Part shown: one piece after another, positions 24,705 to 35,702 of the stretch | Layout of the letters: the number at the start of each line of letters is the position of its first letter | Position numbering within the stretch: position 1 is the stretch's first letter | Assembly: GCA_020465985.1 (NCBI GenBank) | Contig: JAANYP010001165.1 | Coordinates: forward strand, 259,501 to 323,500 | Source: Centrapalus pauciflorus | Lineage: Eukaryota > Streptophyta > Magnoliopsida > Asterales > Asteraceae | Direction: 5' to 3' | Length of the DNA stretch: 64,000 nt | Notes under the pieces: model-generated | Told to the model about the DNA's origin: nothing | What the model saw: only the letters and a program-made list of their open reading frames with translations | The model's database searches: none | Translations under genes and position numbers: made by a program

Positions 24705-25995
24705 TCTATACTATATATAATAAGAAAACCACTTGGAGTTTCTGGACCATTGGATGGAAAGAAATCAATGGTTCAGATTAATGACAACTCATAATTATTT
24801 ATGAAATGTCTCTTATACCCTTAATTAAAATCAATAATTATGCATATGCCATTTTTTTAATTTATTTCCAAATTTACTACATTACCTTAATTACATTAAA
24901 TTTTGATTTTAATTTTTTCATTAATGAATTAATATTTACCTAAAACAAATATGTGTAATTATTATCCTTAATGATCATAGTTAAATTCAAATGTAAAAAT
25001 TTGAATTTAAATGTAGAAGTGTAGCAAATAAAGTTAAAATTTTTTGTTAATTATTTTGCTAACAAGATTTAAAATTTAATTGATAAAACTTCAATTGTGA
25101 ATATGATAAATTTTGATTGTTGATTTTCAGATATTCCATTTTTTATATTTTATCATTTTCAAAATATATACACATTCACATAATTGAAGTTTTTTCTTTC
25201 TTACATTGATATTTCATATTTGAAGTTAATAAAAATTAAAAAAAATATTTTTTGCAAACACATATTATCTGTTTTTAATAATACAATATAATTATTTTTT
25301 AATTAATATCAAACAACTAAGTATTTTTTTTATCTTTAATTTAACTAGCTTTCAATTTTTTTTATTTTAATTATATATAAATTTTATAATAATTTATTTA
25401 AATATAAAAAAATATGTATTTTCTAAATCAACCCATGTAAAACATGGGTTGATTAACCTATATATTATAATAAAACAAAACAATTCATGTCACATGTCAC
25501 TTCTACAATAGAAGAAAATTTTATTTTTCCACATCTTTTTCCAAATTTAACACCTTAACTTAATTGTATTAAATTTTGACTTTATTTTTTTCATTAATTA
25601 ATTAGTAATAAATTAGATTTTGTAACATTTAAAATTAACGTTTACCTAAAATAAATATCTATCATTATTATCCATAATAATCATAATTAGATCCAAATGT
25701 AATAATTTGAATTAGTTGTTGAAATTATTATTATTATGTATAATAAACGAAAACATCAAATGTCACGTGTCACCTATACGTTCACTAAAAAGATAATTAC
25801 AACTTATAAAAAATAAAAGATAAATATCATTTAATATTTTTTTAGAAAGATAAATATACTTATATTTTTTTAATCTGTAAATAATAAAAAACAAACACAA
25901 TTATTATTTTTGTATGTTTTTATTTTTACTCATATACATTTTATATAAATAAATTTAATTAAAAATATCCACGTAATACGTGGGTTATAAACTAG
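24705..25995 (+). mobile_element. Helitron family B, two head-to-tail units
   Basis: The start is TCTATACTATATATAATAAG after an A, followed by GGACCATTGGATGG, a form common at plant Helitron 5' ends. The outer end is the hairpin CCACGTAATACGTGG with GTTATAAACTAG before T (CTAG 25,992-25,995). An internal hairpin AACCCATGTAAAACATGGGTT at 25,430-25,450 is followed by GATTAACC and then TATATATTATAATAAAAC. The sequence after it repeats the first unit (CCAAATTTA.., ATTAAATTTTGA.TTTA, TTTACCTAAAA). There are thus two related units, about 24,705-25,460 and 25,461-25,995. No coding. Confidence 0.7.
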
Positions 25996-25996
25996 T

Positions 25997-26391
25997 CAGA
26001 TATTAAAAAAAGACAAAACCATAATTTTTAACGTTATAAAAAATAATTTATTTTTAATACGTTATTTTAGATATTTGATTTCAAAAATACTTATAATAGT
26101 TGATTTAGAATGACGCATACTATAAACAAAAAACACACCACTATACGTGAGGTTAATTAATTATAACATTCATATCTATTTAACTAATAAATAAATGTCT
26201 ATCTACTTGAACATATTATCATATGTTATGATAAAACTGATTTCAAGACTAAATTACCAAATAAAAGATGAGATGGTTTATAAATAATGGAAAAGATGAA
26301 CTCTATATTAGTTGAGGGAAATTTCTATTTCTTCTATTGTCACTTTCATATGCGTACTGATGCATAATTGTCCGTTCGTTCGTTTACCAAA
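25997..26391. other. AT-rich intergenic DNA, nothing recognised
   Basis: No open frame, terminal repeat or motif cluster that I could support. Confidence 0.5.
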
Positions 26392-27954
26392 TCTTCTTGA
26401 CCAATGAAAACTTGTCATTTGGCCAATCATGATTGGTTGGTGGGTTTTTTTTTAAATTTGAACTTTTCATAACACACCCTTATCTTTGTATTTAACTCCT
26501 TTATTTTAATAAACTTTTGTTTAGTCATCTTTTAACATTTATTATTACAATATTTTATTATACAATTAAAATTGTGATTTTAATGATACATACAATTGAA
26601 GTTGTCATTTATAACTATTATGTAATATTTAATTGTATCAAAAAAGACCAATGAAAAGTTGCAACTTGGCCAGTCATGATTGGTTGGTGTGTTTTAATTA
26701 AAATTTTTCATAATACACCATTATCTTTGTGTTATCTTTTACTAGTTTATTACTGGCGTATTACGCGGATATTTTTAATATATATAAAATATAATAAATA
26801 AAAAGATAAAGATATAAATATTATTTTTTTTAGCAAAAGTATATAAGATGATATTATATTTATTAAGACCTATTGATTTTGTATATTTCTAAATATATAT
26901 ATGAAGGGTAATTATTTACTTATATATTTTTTTGAAATTTTTTATTATATTATCTTATAATTAATAAGTTAGTAGATTATTAGATTTGTTTGATTTGATT
27001 TGATTTGAATTTAAAAGTGGACTATATTATATTTGGATAGATTTAATTAACAAGTTAGTAGAGTATTAGATTTTGTTTGATTTGATTTGAATTTAAAAGT
27101 GGATTATATTAGATTTGGATATATTTGATTTAATTTTTTTTATTTTTTTTAAAATCTATAAATGCCACGTGTTGATTCATGGTTACGACACGTGGCTTCA
27201 CCAGAATTGAGTATAGTTACTCTTTTAATAGTATAAATAGATAGATAGATAGATTTAACCCATTTATTTTAATAAGTTTTTATTTAGTCCATTTTTAATA
27301 TTTATTATTACAATATTTTCTTACACACATGAAGTTATTATTTTAATCATACATATGTTTGAAGTTGTCTTTTTAAACTATTATGTTATGTTTAATTGTA
27401 TGAAAAAAAAAACTATTATTCGAATGCACATTTCAAGATTCTAATGAAATTACTTTATAATTAAAATATAACTAATTAATATTTAGATTTTGTATTAAAT
27501 ATGATCATGTTTAACATTGAACATTATTATTATAATGTTCGCAGACCCTAATCGATGTGTTAGAGATATTACCATTATAACTTTATTTGATTTGATCGTA
27601 AAACCAACAAATTGAATTGGTGATTAAACCTAATCAATGTCACAATTTCAAATTATGGTTATAAATATTTAATTATTTAATTCCGATTCCGATCTGATTT
27701 AATAAGGCATGATTTGTAGTTATGACATTGCAAAATCTAGAAAAACCAATTATATGAACCAAGTAACAATATCATTTTGCTTTCTTCTTGGATATATATC
27801 ACTATATCAGCTTTTTAATTTCACTTTTTGATCATGATTTAGTTGGGTTTCGTTATTTGAATTGTTTGAAAAATATGTATCATTTATTTTATATATTTAT
27901 TTTTGTAATTAATATTTTAGACCCTACAGCAACGCGCGGGTCTTCGATAACTAG
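26392..27954 (+). mobile_element. Helitron family A, copy 3, interrupted by another Helitron
   Basis: The 5' end TCTTCTTGACC follows A. The 3' hairpin GACCCTACAGCAACGCGCGG is followed by TCTTCGATAACTAG and T. Without the 512-bp insert at 26,742-27,253 it is 1051 bp, nearly the same length as copy 1 (1049 bp), and it has the same two-unit layout plus unique 3' part. Non-autonomous. Confidence 0.8.
26742..27253 (-). mobile_element. 512-bp Helitron inserted in Helitron copy 3
   Basis: In its own orientation (minus) it starts TCTATCTATCTATC and TTTATACTATTAAAAG, and ends in the hairpin TATCCGCGTAATACG followed by CCAGTAATAAACTAG. The plus-strand flanks join as TTATCTTTTA plus TTTAACCCATTT, exactly the uninterrupted sequence in copy 1 near 9608-9630. 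The insertion is therefore between A and T with no duplication. Internally there is an imperfect ~85-bp direct duplication (about 26,969-27,053 and 27,054-27,132), and an inverted pair of G-box words GCCACGTGT/ACACGTGGC (27,164-27,172 and 27,188-27,196). Confidence 0.85.
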
Positions 27955-28229
27955 TTATACATATAAAGTTAGAGACAAAGGATACTATGCATACATCACT
28001 CCTTGTACTGTAAGCACTTGCTTCTTTACTTGGTAAGAGACTAAAGAAATGATCATCCATTATTATAACACTCCTCATTGGATGATAATTTCTCAAATAA
28101 GCATTCAACCATAATGTGTTGCCTCGTTGTAAACCTTGCTAAAGAAAAATCCAGTGGGAAAAATAACTTTAGCTAAAGAAAAAAGAGTACAGCAAGTGGT
28201 TAACTCCCCATCATGTTGTCATCCATAAA
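27955..28229. other. Spacer between Helitron copy 3 and copia pol remnant
   Basis: No supported feature. Its right part probably belongs to the 3' untranslated end of the copia remnant. Confidence 0.4.
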
Positions 28230-29573
28230 TCATCACATGTTTTATATATGTCGCATTCCAATGTTATGAACATGTTTTCTTAAAATTACTTTAGGAAGCA
28301 GCTTCGTGAATAGATCTGTTGAGCTGTTGCTATATTGAATATATTTCATTTCAATTTGGTTGTCTTTCATAAGATCTTGCATGTAAGAGATAAATCTTAG
28401 AGGGATATGTTTGGTTTCGTCACTTTTGATATATCATTCTTCCATTTGCGATACGCAAGCTGCATTATTTTCATAGTCAAGGTTGGACTTTTACTCATCT
28501 CTAGTTCACAAGAAGATAAAATAAGTTATGTCATTGATCTCAGCCTTACGCTTTCTCTACTAGCTTCATGTAGACAAATAGTGCAATAAGTTCAACATGA
28601 TTTGAGGATGTCACAACAAGTGTTTGCTTCTGAGAACGCCAGGAAATTGTGGTACCACCATTTAAAAACATGTATCCTGTTTGAGATCTTGCTTTGTGTG
28701 GATCAGATAAATAACCTGCATCTACATAACCAAGCAAACCTTCTTTCGAATTGTTAGAATAAAATAATCTTAAATCAATGATTCCTCAAAGGCATCAGAA
28801 GATGTGTTTGACTCCTATCCAATGGTGTTGTGTAGGGGCTGAACTAAATCTTGCCAATAGATTTACTGCGAAAGAAATGTCAGGTCTTGTACAGTTAGTA
28901 AGATACATTAAAGCTTCAATGCACTAAGATATGTTAATTCTGGACCAAGTAAATCTTTATTTCTTCTTGAGGATGAAATGAATCCTTGTCAACATTAAGT
29001 GATCTAGCAACCATTGGTGTGCTTATAGGATTTTCTTTGTCCATGTTGAAACGTTTTAAGACCTTTTATGTATAATTTCTGATACATAATTATACCATTA
29101 TGCATATGCTCTATCTGTAAACCAAACAATATTTGGTTTTTCCAAGGCCTTTCACTTCAAATTCCTTCTTTAATTAAACAATAACATCATTTTCAGAATG
29201 ATATTTAAAATCATCAACATAGACAACTATAACAACATATCCAAACATTGTCTTCTTTATAAACACGCATGGACAAATTTGATTATTTGTATATCTTTAC
29301 TTATCAATAATCACTCAAACGATTATACCACATGCATCCAGATTGTTTTAACCCATATAAAGATCTTTGTTACTTGATCGAATACATTTCTTTGCGTTTG
29401 GTACTTAATGCTTCGAACATCTTAAATCCTTCAGGAATTTTCATATAAATATCACTGTCTAGTGATCCATACAAATAAGCTGCAACAACATCCATCAGAC
29501 GCATTTCCAGATTTTCAGCAATGGCAAGACTAATTAAGTATCTAAAAGTGATTGCATCCATTGCTAGAGAATA
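28230..29573 (-). pseudogene. Old copia pol remnant (RT-RNase H), broken
   Basis: Read right to left, 29,561-29,370 carries the RT segment AIAENLEMRLMDVVAAYLYG and SDIYMKIPEGF. 28,737-28,546 carries the RNase H part GYVDAGYLSDPHKARSQTGY, FLNGGTTISWRSQKQ. About 28,330-28,240 matches the C-terminus before the 3' untranslated region (NIGMRHI-like wording). Stops and frameshifts separate them. Both reverse transcription and RNase H activity are lost. A copia LTR (29,574-29,914) is inserted at its right edge. Confidence 0.7.
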
Positions 29574-29914
29574 TGTTTTATTAGTCCCAAATAATCAGGC
29601 AACACGATAATAATAATAATAATAATAATAATAATCAATATGAATAATAAGAACAATATGAATAGATCAAGCCTTGAATGAAGAACACGAAGGTTATTCT
29701 CTCTAATCACACGACCGCCACACATTCTTACACCTTGATATCCCTTGAATTACACACACAAAAACCTAGACAACCTTATTTAAAGGAAAGCTAAGAAAAC
29801 CCTAACGGCCTAGCCCGTGGACTCAATTATTAAAGCCCATACATAATAACCTATTAACTATTAAAAAAGTACACATAAACCTCAAGACTTGATTACAATA
29901 AATAAAGTCCAACA
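29574..29914 (-). repeat. Copia element B 3' LTR (~341 bp)
   Basis: The plus strand starts TGTTTTATTAGTCCC and ends AAAGTCCAACA, directly followed by ATCTCCCTCTTTTT. The complement gives a polypurine tract and then TGTTGGACTTT. It is therefore the downstream LTR of a minus-strand element lying to the right. It contains an (AAT)n run at about 29,606-29,634. No matching upstream LTR was found in the window. Confidence 0.65.
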
Positions 29915-31309
29915 ATCTCCCTCTTTTTGATCAAGTCTGGACCCTTCAAGATAAGTTTTATCTTCATATGAATATTCTCCCCTTATTATGATCTATACTT
30001 TAAATAGCTTCCAGAGATTTCACAATAGTGAATACATTTAACTAAACTTTAACTGATCTTCAGTTTTGATGAGAATCTTCAGTTGACTTGGCAATGAACT
30101 TTGTCACTTTGAGAATCATGAAGATAAACTTAAAATATTATGCTTCATATTGGTAAACTTCAACTTCAACTTGAATCTTCTATAGGATTTGAACTTGAAA
30201 CACTTTGAACCCTTGAAGCTTTTGAAAATTCATTAAACTTTGATAGCTTTATCTGTTTTAGTTCGTGTGGTCGTCGTATCTTCAACTTTCTCAGATCTCT
30301 CTCCCCCTTAATTTTTCAATCAAACATAGAATTCTTCATAATAGCTTTGCTCCCCCTGATTATCTCCCATCATCTCAGTAAACTATCAAGCCTTCTGTAA
30401 TCTCCTCTTCATGATGATTAAGAGAATCTTGGCAAGTATCTTACTCCCCCTCAGAATGTGAATACCTGCTCTTTATCATCATAAATTGTCATTAGGCTTT
30501 GCAACCTACGACATTGAAACTAAATTATAAGGAACAATAACAACCAGGATCACTTACGTTTCTTGTTAACACAATAGTTATAAACTATGTGACCTACGTT
30601 CAGCAATGGCTTGATGTTAACACTGGTAGGATTTTCAACTAATCAAAATGAAATACTTATATTAAGCACCACTATAGTTGTTCTGGCTTTGTCACAATAG
30701 ATAAGCAATGGAATGTCACACAGACATGACTCGATAAGTGTCCTAAGAGGTGTATAATCAATAAGCTCTAGACACAATGTGCAATCAAATGAAGTTCGAA
30801 GACCGGAGTAGATGTCTAACTATTTTAATATCAATTAACTCCAAATGAGAAATCGATAGCTTATGTGGTATATCTCCGTGAGAAATGAAACATACACTTT
30901 TTAAGAAGAAACATAGTAGGTAGGAGGGGTTCCGTGCTTGCGTCACTGGGCCCATGACGTATTCTTTAATGTCAAATCTCAACGAATAAGATTCGATAGC
31001 ATATGTAGGGTACCCAACTATATATTGGCTTGGATAGGATTTTCTTTTATTTTAGTCCTTTCTCTCCCCTCAAGCTCTGAATATCAATTTTCAACTAAAG
31101 CTCCCTCTGACTCACTTATATCAGTTTATGATGATTCAATGCACCCCCATATCTTTTCATTTATGACCCTCTCATTTTTGTTTTATCTCGACTAGACCCG
31201 ATCAACACCCCACTGCATTTGATCCTCCTTAACTAGATCTATAAGACCCTCACCTCTCATCTATTGGAAGGATGACTCCATTGGTAGGTCATCTGGTTAT
31301 GGGTACACC

Positions 31310-31310
<1 letters not shown>
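29915..31310 (-). other. Copia element B 3' non-coding region
   Basis: No gene-length frame. Repeated CTCCCC words mark several polypurine-like tracts on the minus strand (30,300-30,450). About 30,540-31,000 is homologous, inverted, to 52,330-52,790 in the pol-less copia element D. Shared words include CCAGTGACGCA, CACATTGTGTCTAGAGCT and AGTGTTAACATCA. In both elements the block lies about 0.6-1.1 kb from the 3' LTR. Confidence 0.6.
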
Positions 31311-31385
<75 letters not shown>

Positions 31386-31438
31386 CATATGTATATATAT
31401 ATATATACACATATATACATACATATATATATATATAT
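31311..31438. repeat. (AT)n microsatellite with TACATA interruptions
   Basis: About 128 bp of AT repeat with ACATAC interruptions. Open frames across it are artefacts. Confidence 0.95.
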
Positions 31439-31683
31439 GTTGTTATTTCATAAAATTGGTACAAACAAGATGCAACAAAAAAAAATCAGAACAATCAGAT
31501 CGATGTCAATATGAATCACAGAGAGAATTCAATATATCAAAAGTCAAAGTACAATTCTCAATCTTTTAATGCCTAAACTGCTAACTTGTATTACAAAGGA
31601 AATGACTATTTGTACTAAACAATGCATCTTTAAGGAAATTACAAAATAACCCCCTTAACTTTACAAAATATCTTATCCCAACA
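31438..31683 (-). repeat. 3' LTR of the outer Sirevirus-like element (tentative bounds)
   Basis: It ends CTTATCCCAACA, followed by ATCTCCCCTTTTTT (complement: polypurine tract then TGTTGGGATAAG). The left bound at TGTTGTTATTTC is a guess next to the microsatellite. Only about 90 bp separate it from the site where the nested element 31,772-42,525 interrupts the outer element's third ORF. That spacing suits a 3' LTR. Confidence 0.5.
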
Positions 31684-31771
31684 ATCTCCCCTTTTTTGTG
31701 AAGTTCTGATCAATTCAGCTCAAGACCACCCAATCTTCCAATCGAATCTTCTTATCACCTCTCGATCTCTT

Positions 31772-32434
31772 TGTCAGGATCTAAAAGTAATTAACCAAGA
31801 CTAACTGATTTGAATTTATCAGGGTATAAATCAATAATCTTGCTTTGAATCAAAGTTTAATTAAGAAGTTTGCGGAATAACACTTAATTATTTTAACAAA
31901 AGCTTTCAGAATCAATAGCAGATAAACACAAGAAATAATCAAGACTGCTTGTATTGCTGATTTCAATAATTACAATCACCTCTAATCTGTTTGATTAGAC
32001 GAAGAACACAAATTGTTCTTAGGGTTTTACAACCTTAGAGGCTTATGAAAACTTAAACAAAAAGCAATTACAAACTTGAATATGCAGAAAACTCCTATAC
32101 AATAGAAAGACCTATTCTATGTATTTATATTGCTTCTTGATTTGTTTCCTTGAAGGACTATGACTTCTCTGATAGTAGATATGCTGGAATCTTCGTGTAG
32201 ATATCTTTTCCTGAAAATCAGCACTTTCTGTTTATGAAACTGTTGAGCAGCTTGAATCACTTGACAGCTTGAACAGAGCAGCTCGAGTTGATTTACTCTG
32301 GCAGCTTGAACTTTTACAGTGGCAGCTCGAGTTTCTTCAACTAACAGCATGAACTTTGCATTTACATATAAATTCTACTAACAGTTTGAGAAGTTTAACT
32401 AACAGCTTGAACTTACTTAGACTATTTCCCAACA
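31772..32434 (-). repeat. Nested element 3' LTR (663 bp)
   Basis: TGTCAGGATC...TTTCCCAACA on the plus strand. It is identical to the 42-kb copy except for about four substitutions. The segment 32,245-32,425 holds eight copies of a CAGCTTGAAC/CAGCTCGAG-type motif. Confidence 0.9.
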
Positions 32435-32447
32435 ATCTCCCCCTAAC
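32435..32447 (-). promoter_or_regulatory. Nested element polypurine tract
   Basis: The plus strand ATCTCCCCCTAAC beside the LTR gives GTTAGGGGGAGAT in element sense, the plus-strand primer for reverse transcription. Confidence 0.85.
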
Positions 32448-32535
32448 TTATATTCTTTACACAAGACTTTAAGTTCTATACAAAAATGGAAATGAATAAG
32501 TAAACTGTTATTTACAAACCAAGGCTTTCAAAAAC

Positions 32536-35361
32536 TTATAACTGTGCAAGTTTCTGATTTACAGCCTTCAAAAATTCTTTCTTCATCTCATCTCTATCAC
32601 AAGATATCCTAACAGATTTCATCTGGAGTAGCATTTCCTTTGGTAGATCATAGAATTCAAGATTAAAGAACATACCAGATCCATCTGAAAATTTGATTCT
32701 GTAAGTCCTTGATTTGACAAACAGATCAACTTGCTTGATCTTCATTCCCTTCTTGTTGGCATCCTCTATATCTTTTCTTATAGACTCAGGGTCAACAATG
32801 GACTTCAGATCTTTGATGACTTGTTTCACTTGTGGTAGAGCAGATCTTACTTGTGTTACAGACCCAATATTGTGCATCTTTGTTAGCTCATCTCTGGTCA
32901 ACTTTTGAACCATATGCCAGAATGTGTCATATTCTTCTTCTGGACCAGATTCCCTTCTCACTACAAACTGAACTCTTAAGTCAATATTGTCCAGTGGCTT
33001 AGCATACCAGTAGTTGATAAGAGGCTTTGTAAAGTCATGTTGGTCAATCAATTTCTCTATCTCCATGGCCTTTTGCATTTGTTGCTCAAACAACACCTTT
33101 TTAACTTGATGCAGCTTTGCTTGTGATAATGACTCAGATGCAGGAATGGAAGCAACAGCTTGATCAGAAGGAGCAGGTGCACTGATAGCAGCTTGAACAT
33201 GACTTGTACCGGTTTGAACTGGTTCTTGTGATGGTTGGACTTCTTGGGAGACTTTTATTTTCTTTCTTTTGTCCATTTCTTTGTCATGGATCTCTTGCAG
33301 CCTTTCAGTGGTCATGGACTGAGCCATCTTCTTTGGAATGCCAGCTGCAAAGGCAAAATTGATCAGAAATCTTCTATGCTCAGCCTTAGAGTGCCCTGTT
33401 GGCAGCTTCCTCTTCTTTTCTCCTTGTTTGACCACAAACCCCTTTAGGTAATCACCTAAGGTTTCATCATCGTCCATTGGGGGTTGGGTTTGCTGGTCTA
33501 ACTCTTGATCCTGTTCTTCTGCTAACTTTCTGGCAATTTCAGCATCAAAGGCAATCTGGGCTTCTTTGGAAGTAAATTTGTGCTTTGGAGACTCAATAAG
33601 AATGCCCTTGCCCTTATCTTTTATAGCAGAAGTTGTAGCTTGGACTGTACTGGTTGGAGCTTGAACACCTTCTCTTATAACAACTCCAGTTGCTTTTGAA
33701 GAAGCAGCTTGAGTTTCTAGGCTAACAGCTTGAGAAGCTGTTGGGACTGTTAGCCTAGATGGTGGAACTGTTGAGGCTGCTTGGACTGATGCTGTTGGAG
33801 CTGCTTGGACTGCTTTAGGAAACTCCTGATTCTCCCCCTTTTTGGAAGCATTGGTTTGGTCAGGATGACCTACAACCTTTGCCACTTGGGTTTGAATCAA
33901 CCGCTCTAATTGAATGATCTTATTTCCACAAAGGGTAAACCCCTTATGGAGATAATCCATTCTCTGATTTTGAGCCACTTCTGCTTGCTTTAGTGCTATA
34001 ATCTGTGCACCCTGTGCAGCAATGATGGACTTTTGGTATTCCAACATAGCTACAACAGGTTTCATCTTAGGATCCGTCAAAAGCATAAGTTGCAGACTAG
34101 CCTCAAGATCAGAAAACACATGTGGTGCTTGTGATCTATCACTGGCATGAATACCAGAAGTAGAAACATCTGAGCCCCTCTGTTCTTGGTTCTGGGGACT
34201 TCCAGCTTGTGTTTGCACACTTGCTGTTGCCATGGGTGTGGTCTTAATGATGTTGGCACTGTCCTGTGCCTCTTGTGCAGAGACAGCAGTAGTGCCAGCC
34301 ACAGAACCCATATGAACAATCTCTGGAGAGATGTTCACCTCCTGAGTGAGGATGGGAGTGTCCTCAATGTGTACCCTTTGTATATTCTATGCAGAAGTGT
34401 CCTCCTGCACAGGGTTATATGGCTCTTGTCTGAGGGCTGAGGAGGAAGGAGCTCCTGGTCCTCTTTTCCTTTTATATAGAAATTTTAGTGGGGCTGGGGG
34501 CTGTACAATAGGATCAGAAGGAATTTGTGTATCATGAGGAGTGGGTTGGGGTCCTGGGGGTGTAGTAGTAATGATAGGCTGAGCCTGCTCAGGACCCTCT
34601 CCTCTGTTTCTTGAAATGATGTTCTTCATTGCAGAAGGCAATGGAACATCTACACTCAAAAAATTGGCACTTTGTTTCAAAAGTCTTTTGATGGAAGATA
34701 GTGAGTGCCTATGGGAAACATGTATCCTCTTATGTATATGAGAAGTAGTGCAAGTGTGTGCAATTATGTCTGCCAAAAATCTAGGATACATTAAAAACTT
34801 CCCATTCTTTAGGGAATGATGCCTTAACATCCCCTGAAAAATCATATTTGAAAAATTGAACTGTTGGCCCGTTGAAAAGCACACTAAGGCAGTGGCAATA
34901 TTGGAGGAAAATTCTGACCAACCAGTTCTTTTGGGACTCATACACTGCTGAATGATATGTACAAGATATTTCCACTTAGGTGAAAAATGTGCTTTCAAGA
35001 AAGTAAATGAATTAGCAGGACCCCTATATCCAATATTGTAAAGACCAGTATGTAAAGCATCAAGGGTTAGGTCTGTTATATGTGTGGCATCTTGAAGATG
35101 CAAATGGTGTCGAATGGATTCCTCAGTGATGGTGATGGGAGTGCCATCAATTTTGGATAGTATAGAAGGAACTCCATTGATGGTTTGGACAGAGGCACGG
35201 TTCCAGAACTGTTCGATATGGGAGATGTATATGGTGGGATTGATATTGAGGGCATGGTAGATATGGGAGTGTCTTAGGAAATCCATCATGTCATGGAACG
35301 GCTGAAGTTCAGAGTGCTTTAGAGAGTATGGTAGGCAGTTGTGTTCTTTGACAAACTCCAT
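32536..35361 (-). pseudogene. Sirevirus-type third ORF, 942 codons with one in-frame TAG
   Basis: The reading starts at ATG 35,361 (MEFVKEHNCLPYSL) and runs in one frame to 32,536, broken only by TAG at 34,389-34,387. Residues 1-324 contain the conserved block FHDMMDFLRHSHIYHALNIN, PTIYISHIEQFWN, FSPKWKYLVHIIQQCMSPKR, FSSNIATALVCFSTGQQFNF and KFLMYPRFLADI, seen in the extra ORF of copia elements from asterids. The later part (about 340-940) is rich in Gln, Ala, Thr and Val, with repeated VQAA-type words, a Lys/Glu-rich coiled-coil-like stretch, and a compact end (VDLFVKSRTYRIKFSDGSGM, FNLEFYDLPKEMLLQMKS). In Sireviruses this position is often called envelope-like, but I see no convincing signal peptide or membrane segment and do not assign a function. 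A ~340-bp spacer separates it from pol. Confidence 0.75.
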
Positions 35362-35702
35362 TGAAGATTGAACGGAGGTTTTAGGGTTGCAAAGAAGAGT
35401 GTGTGAATCGTTTAGAGAGAAAAGAAAGGCCGTGGTATGAAGTTGTGTTACTGGTAGTTACAACTGAACGAAACTGGGACCTTTAAAGGTTTTGAAAAAT
35501 GTTGGGTCCCGCGCACACACATTTGAAAATTACCTAAATACCCTGCACACCTTGACAGATCAAGTGAATAACTAACAGTCCGAGAAAATGAACTAGCAGC
35601 TTGAGAAAATACTCAAGCTGTTAGTTAAAACTTAGGCATCTTTTAATGAAACAGTGACTCCCCCTTAAATAAGCATATAAAGTTGATAATAATGAAGACA
35701 AG
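35362..35702 (-). promoter_or_regulatory. Spacer between pol and third ORF, with hairpin
   Basis: The region holds a leader-like CT-rich stretch before the ATG, a CCTTTAAAGG word (about 35,481) that could act as a TATA-like element, and a hairpin with arms CTAGCAGCTTGAG (35,593-35,605) and CTCAAGCTGTTAG (35,612-35,624), 12 of 13 paired. The motif is the one clustered in the LTR. Independent transcription of the third ORF is an inference. Confidence 0.45.

Noticed and set aside
32117..32350. A 77-codon open frame repeated almost unchanged at 42,208-42,441
   Set aside because: Both copies lie inside the two LTRs of the nested element; duplication reflects the LTRs, not a conserved gene.
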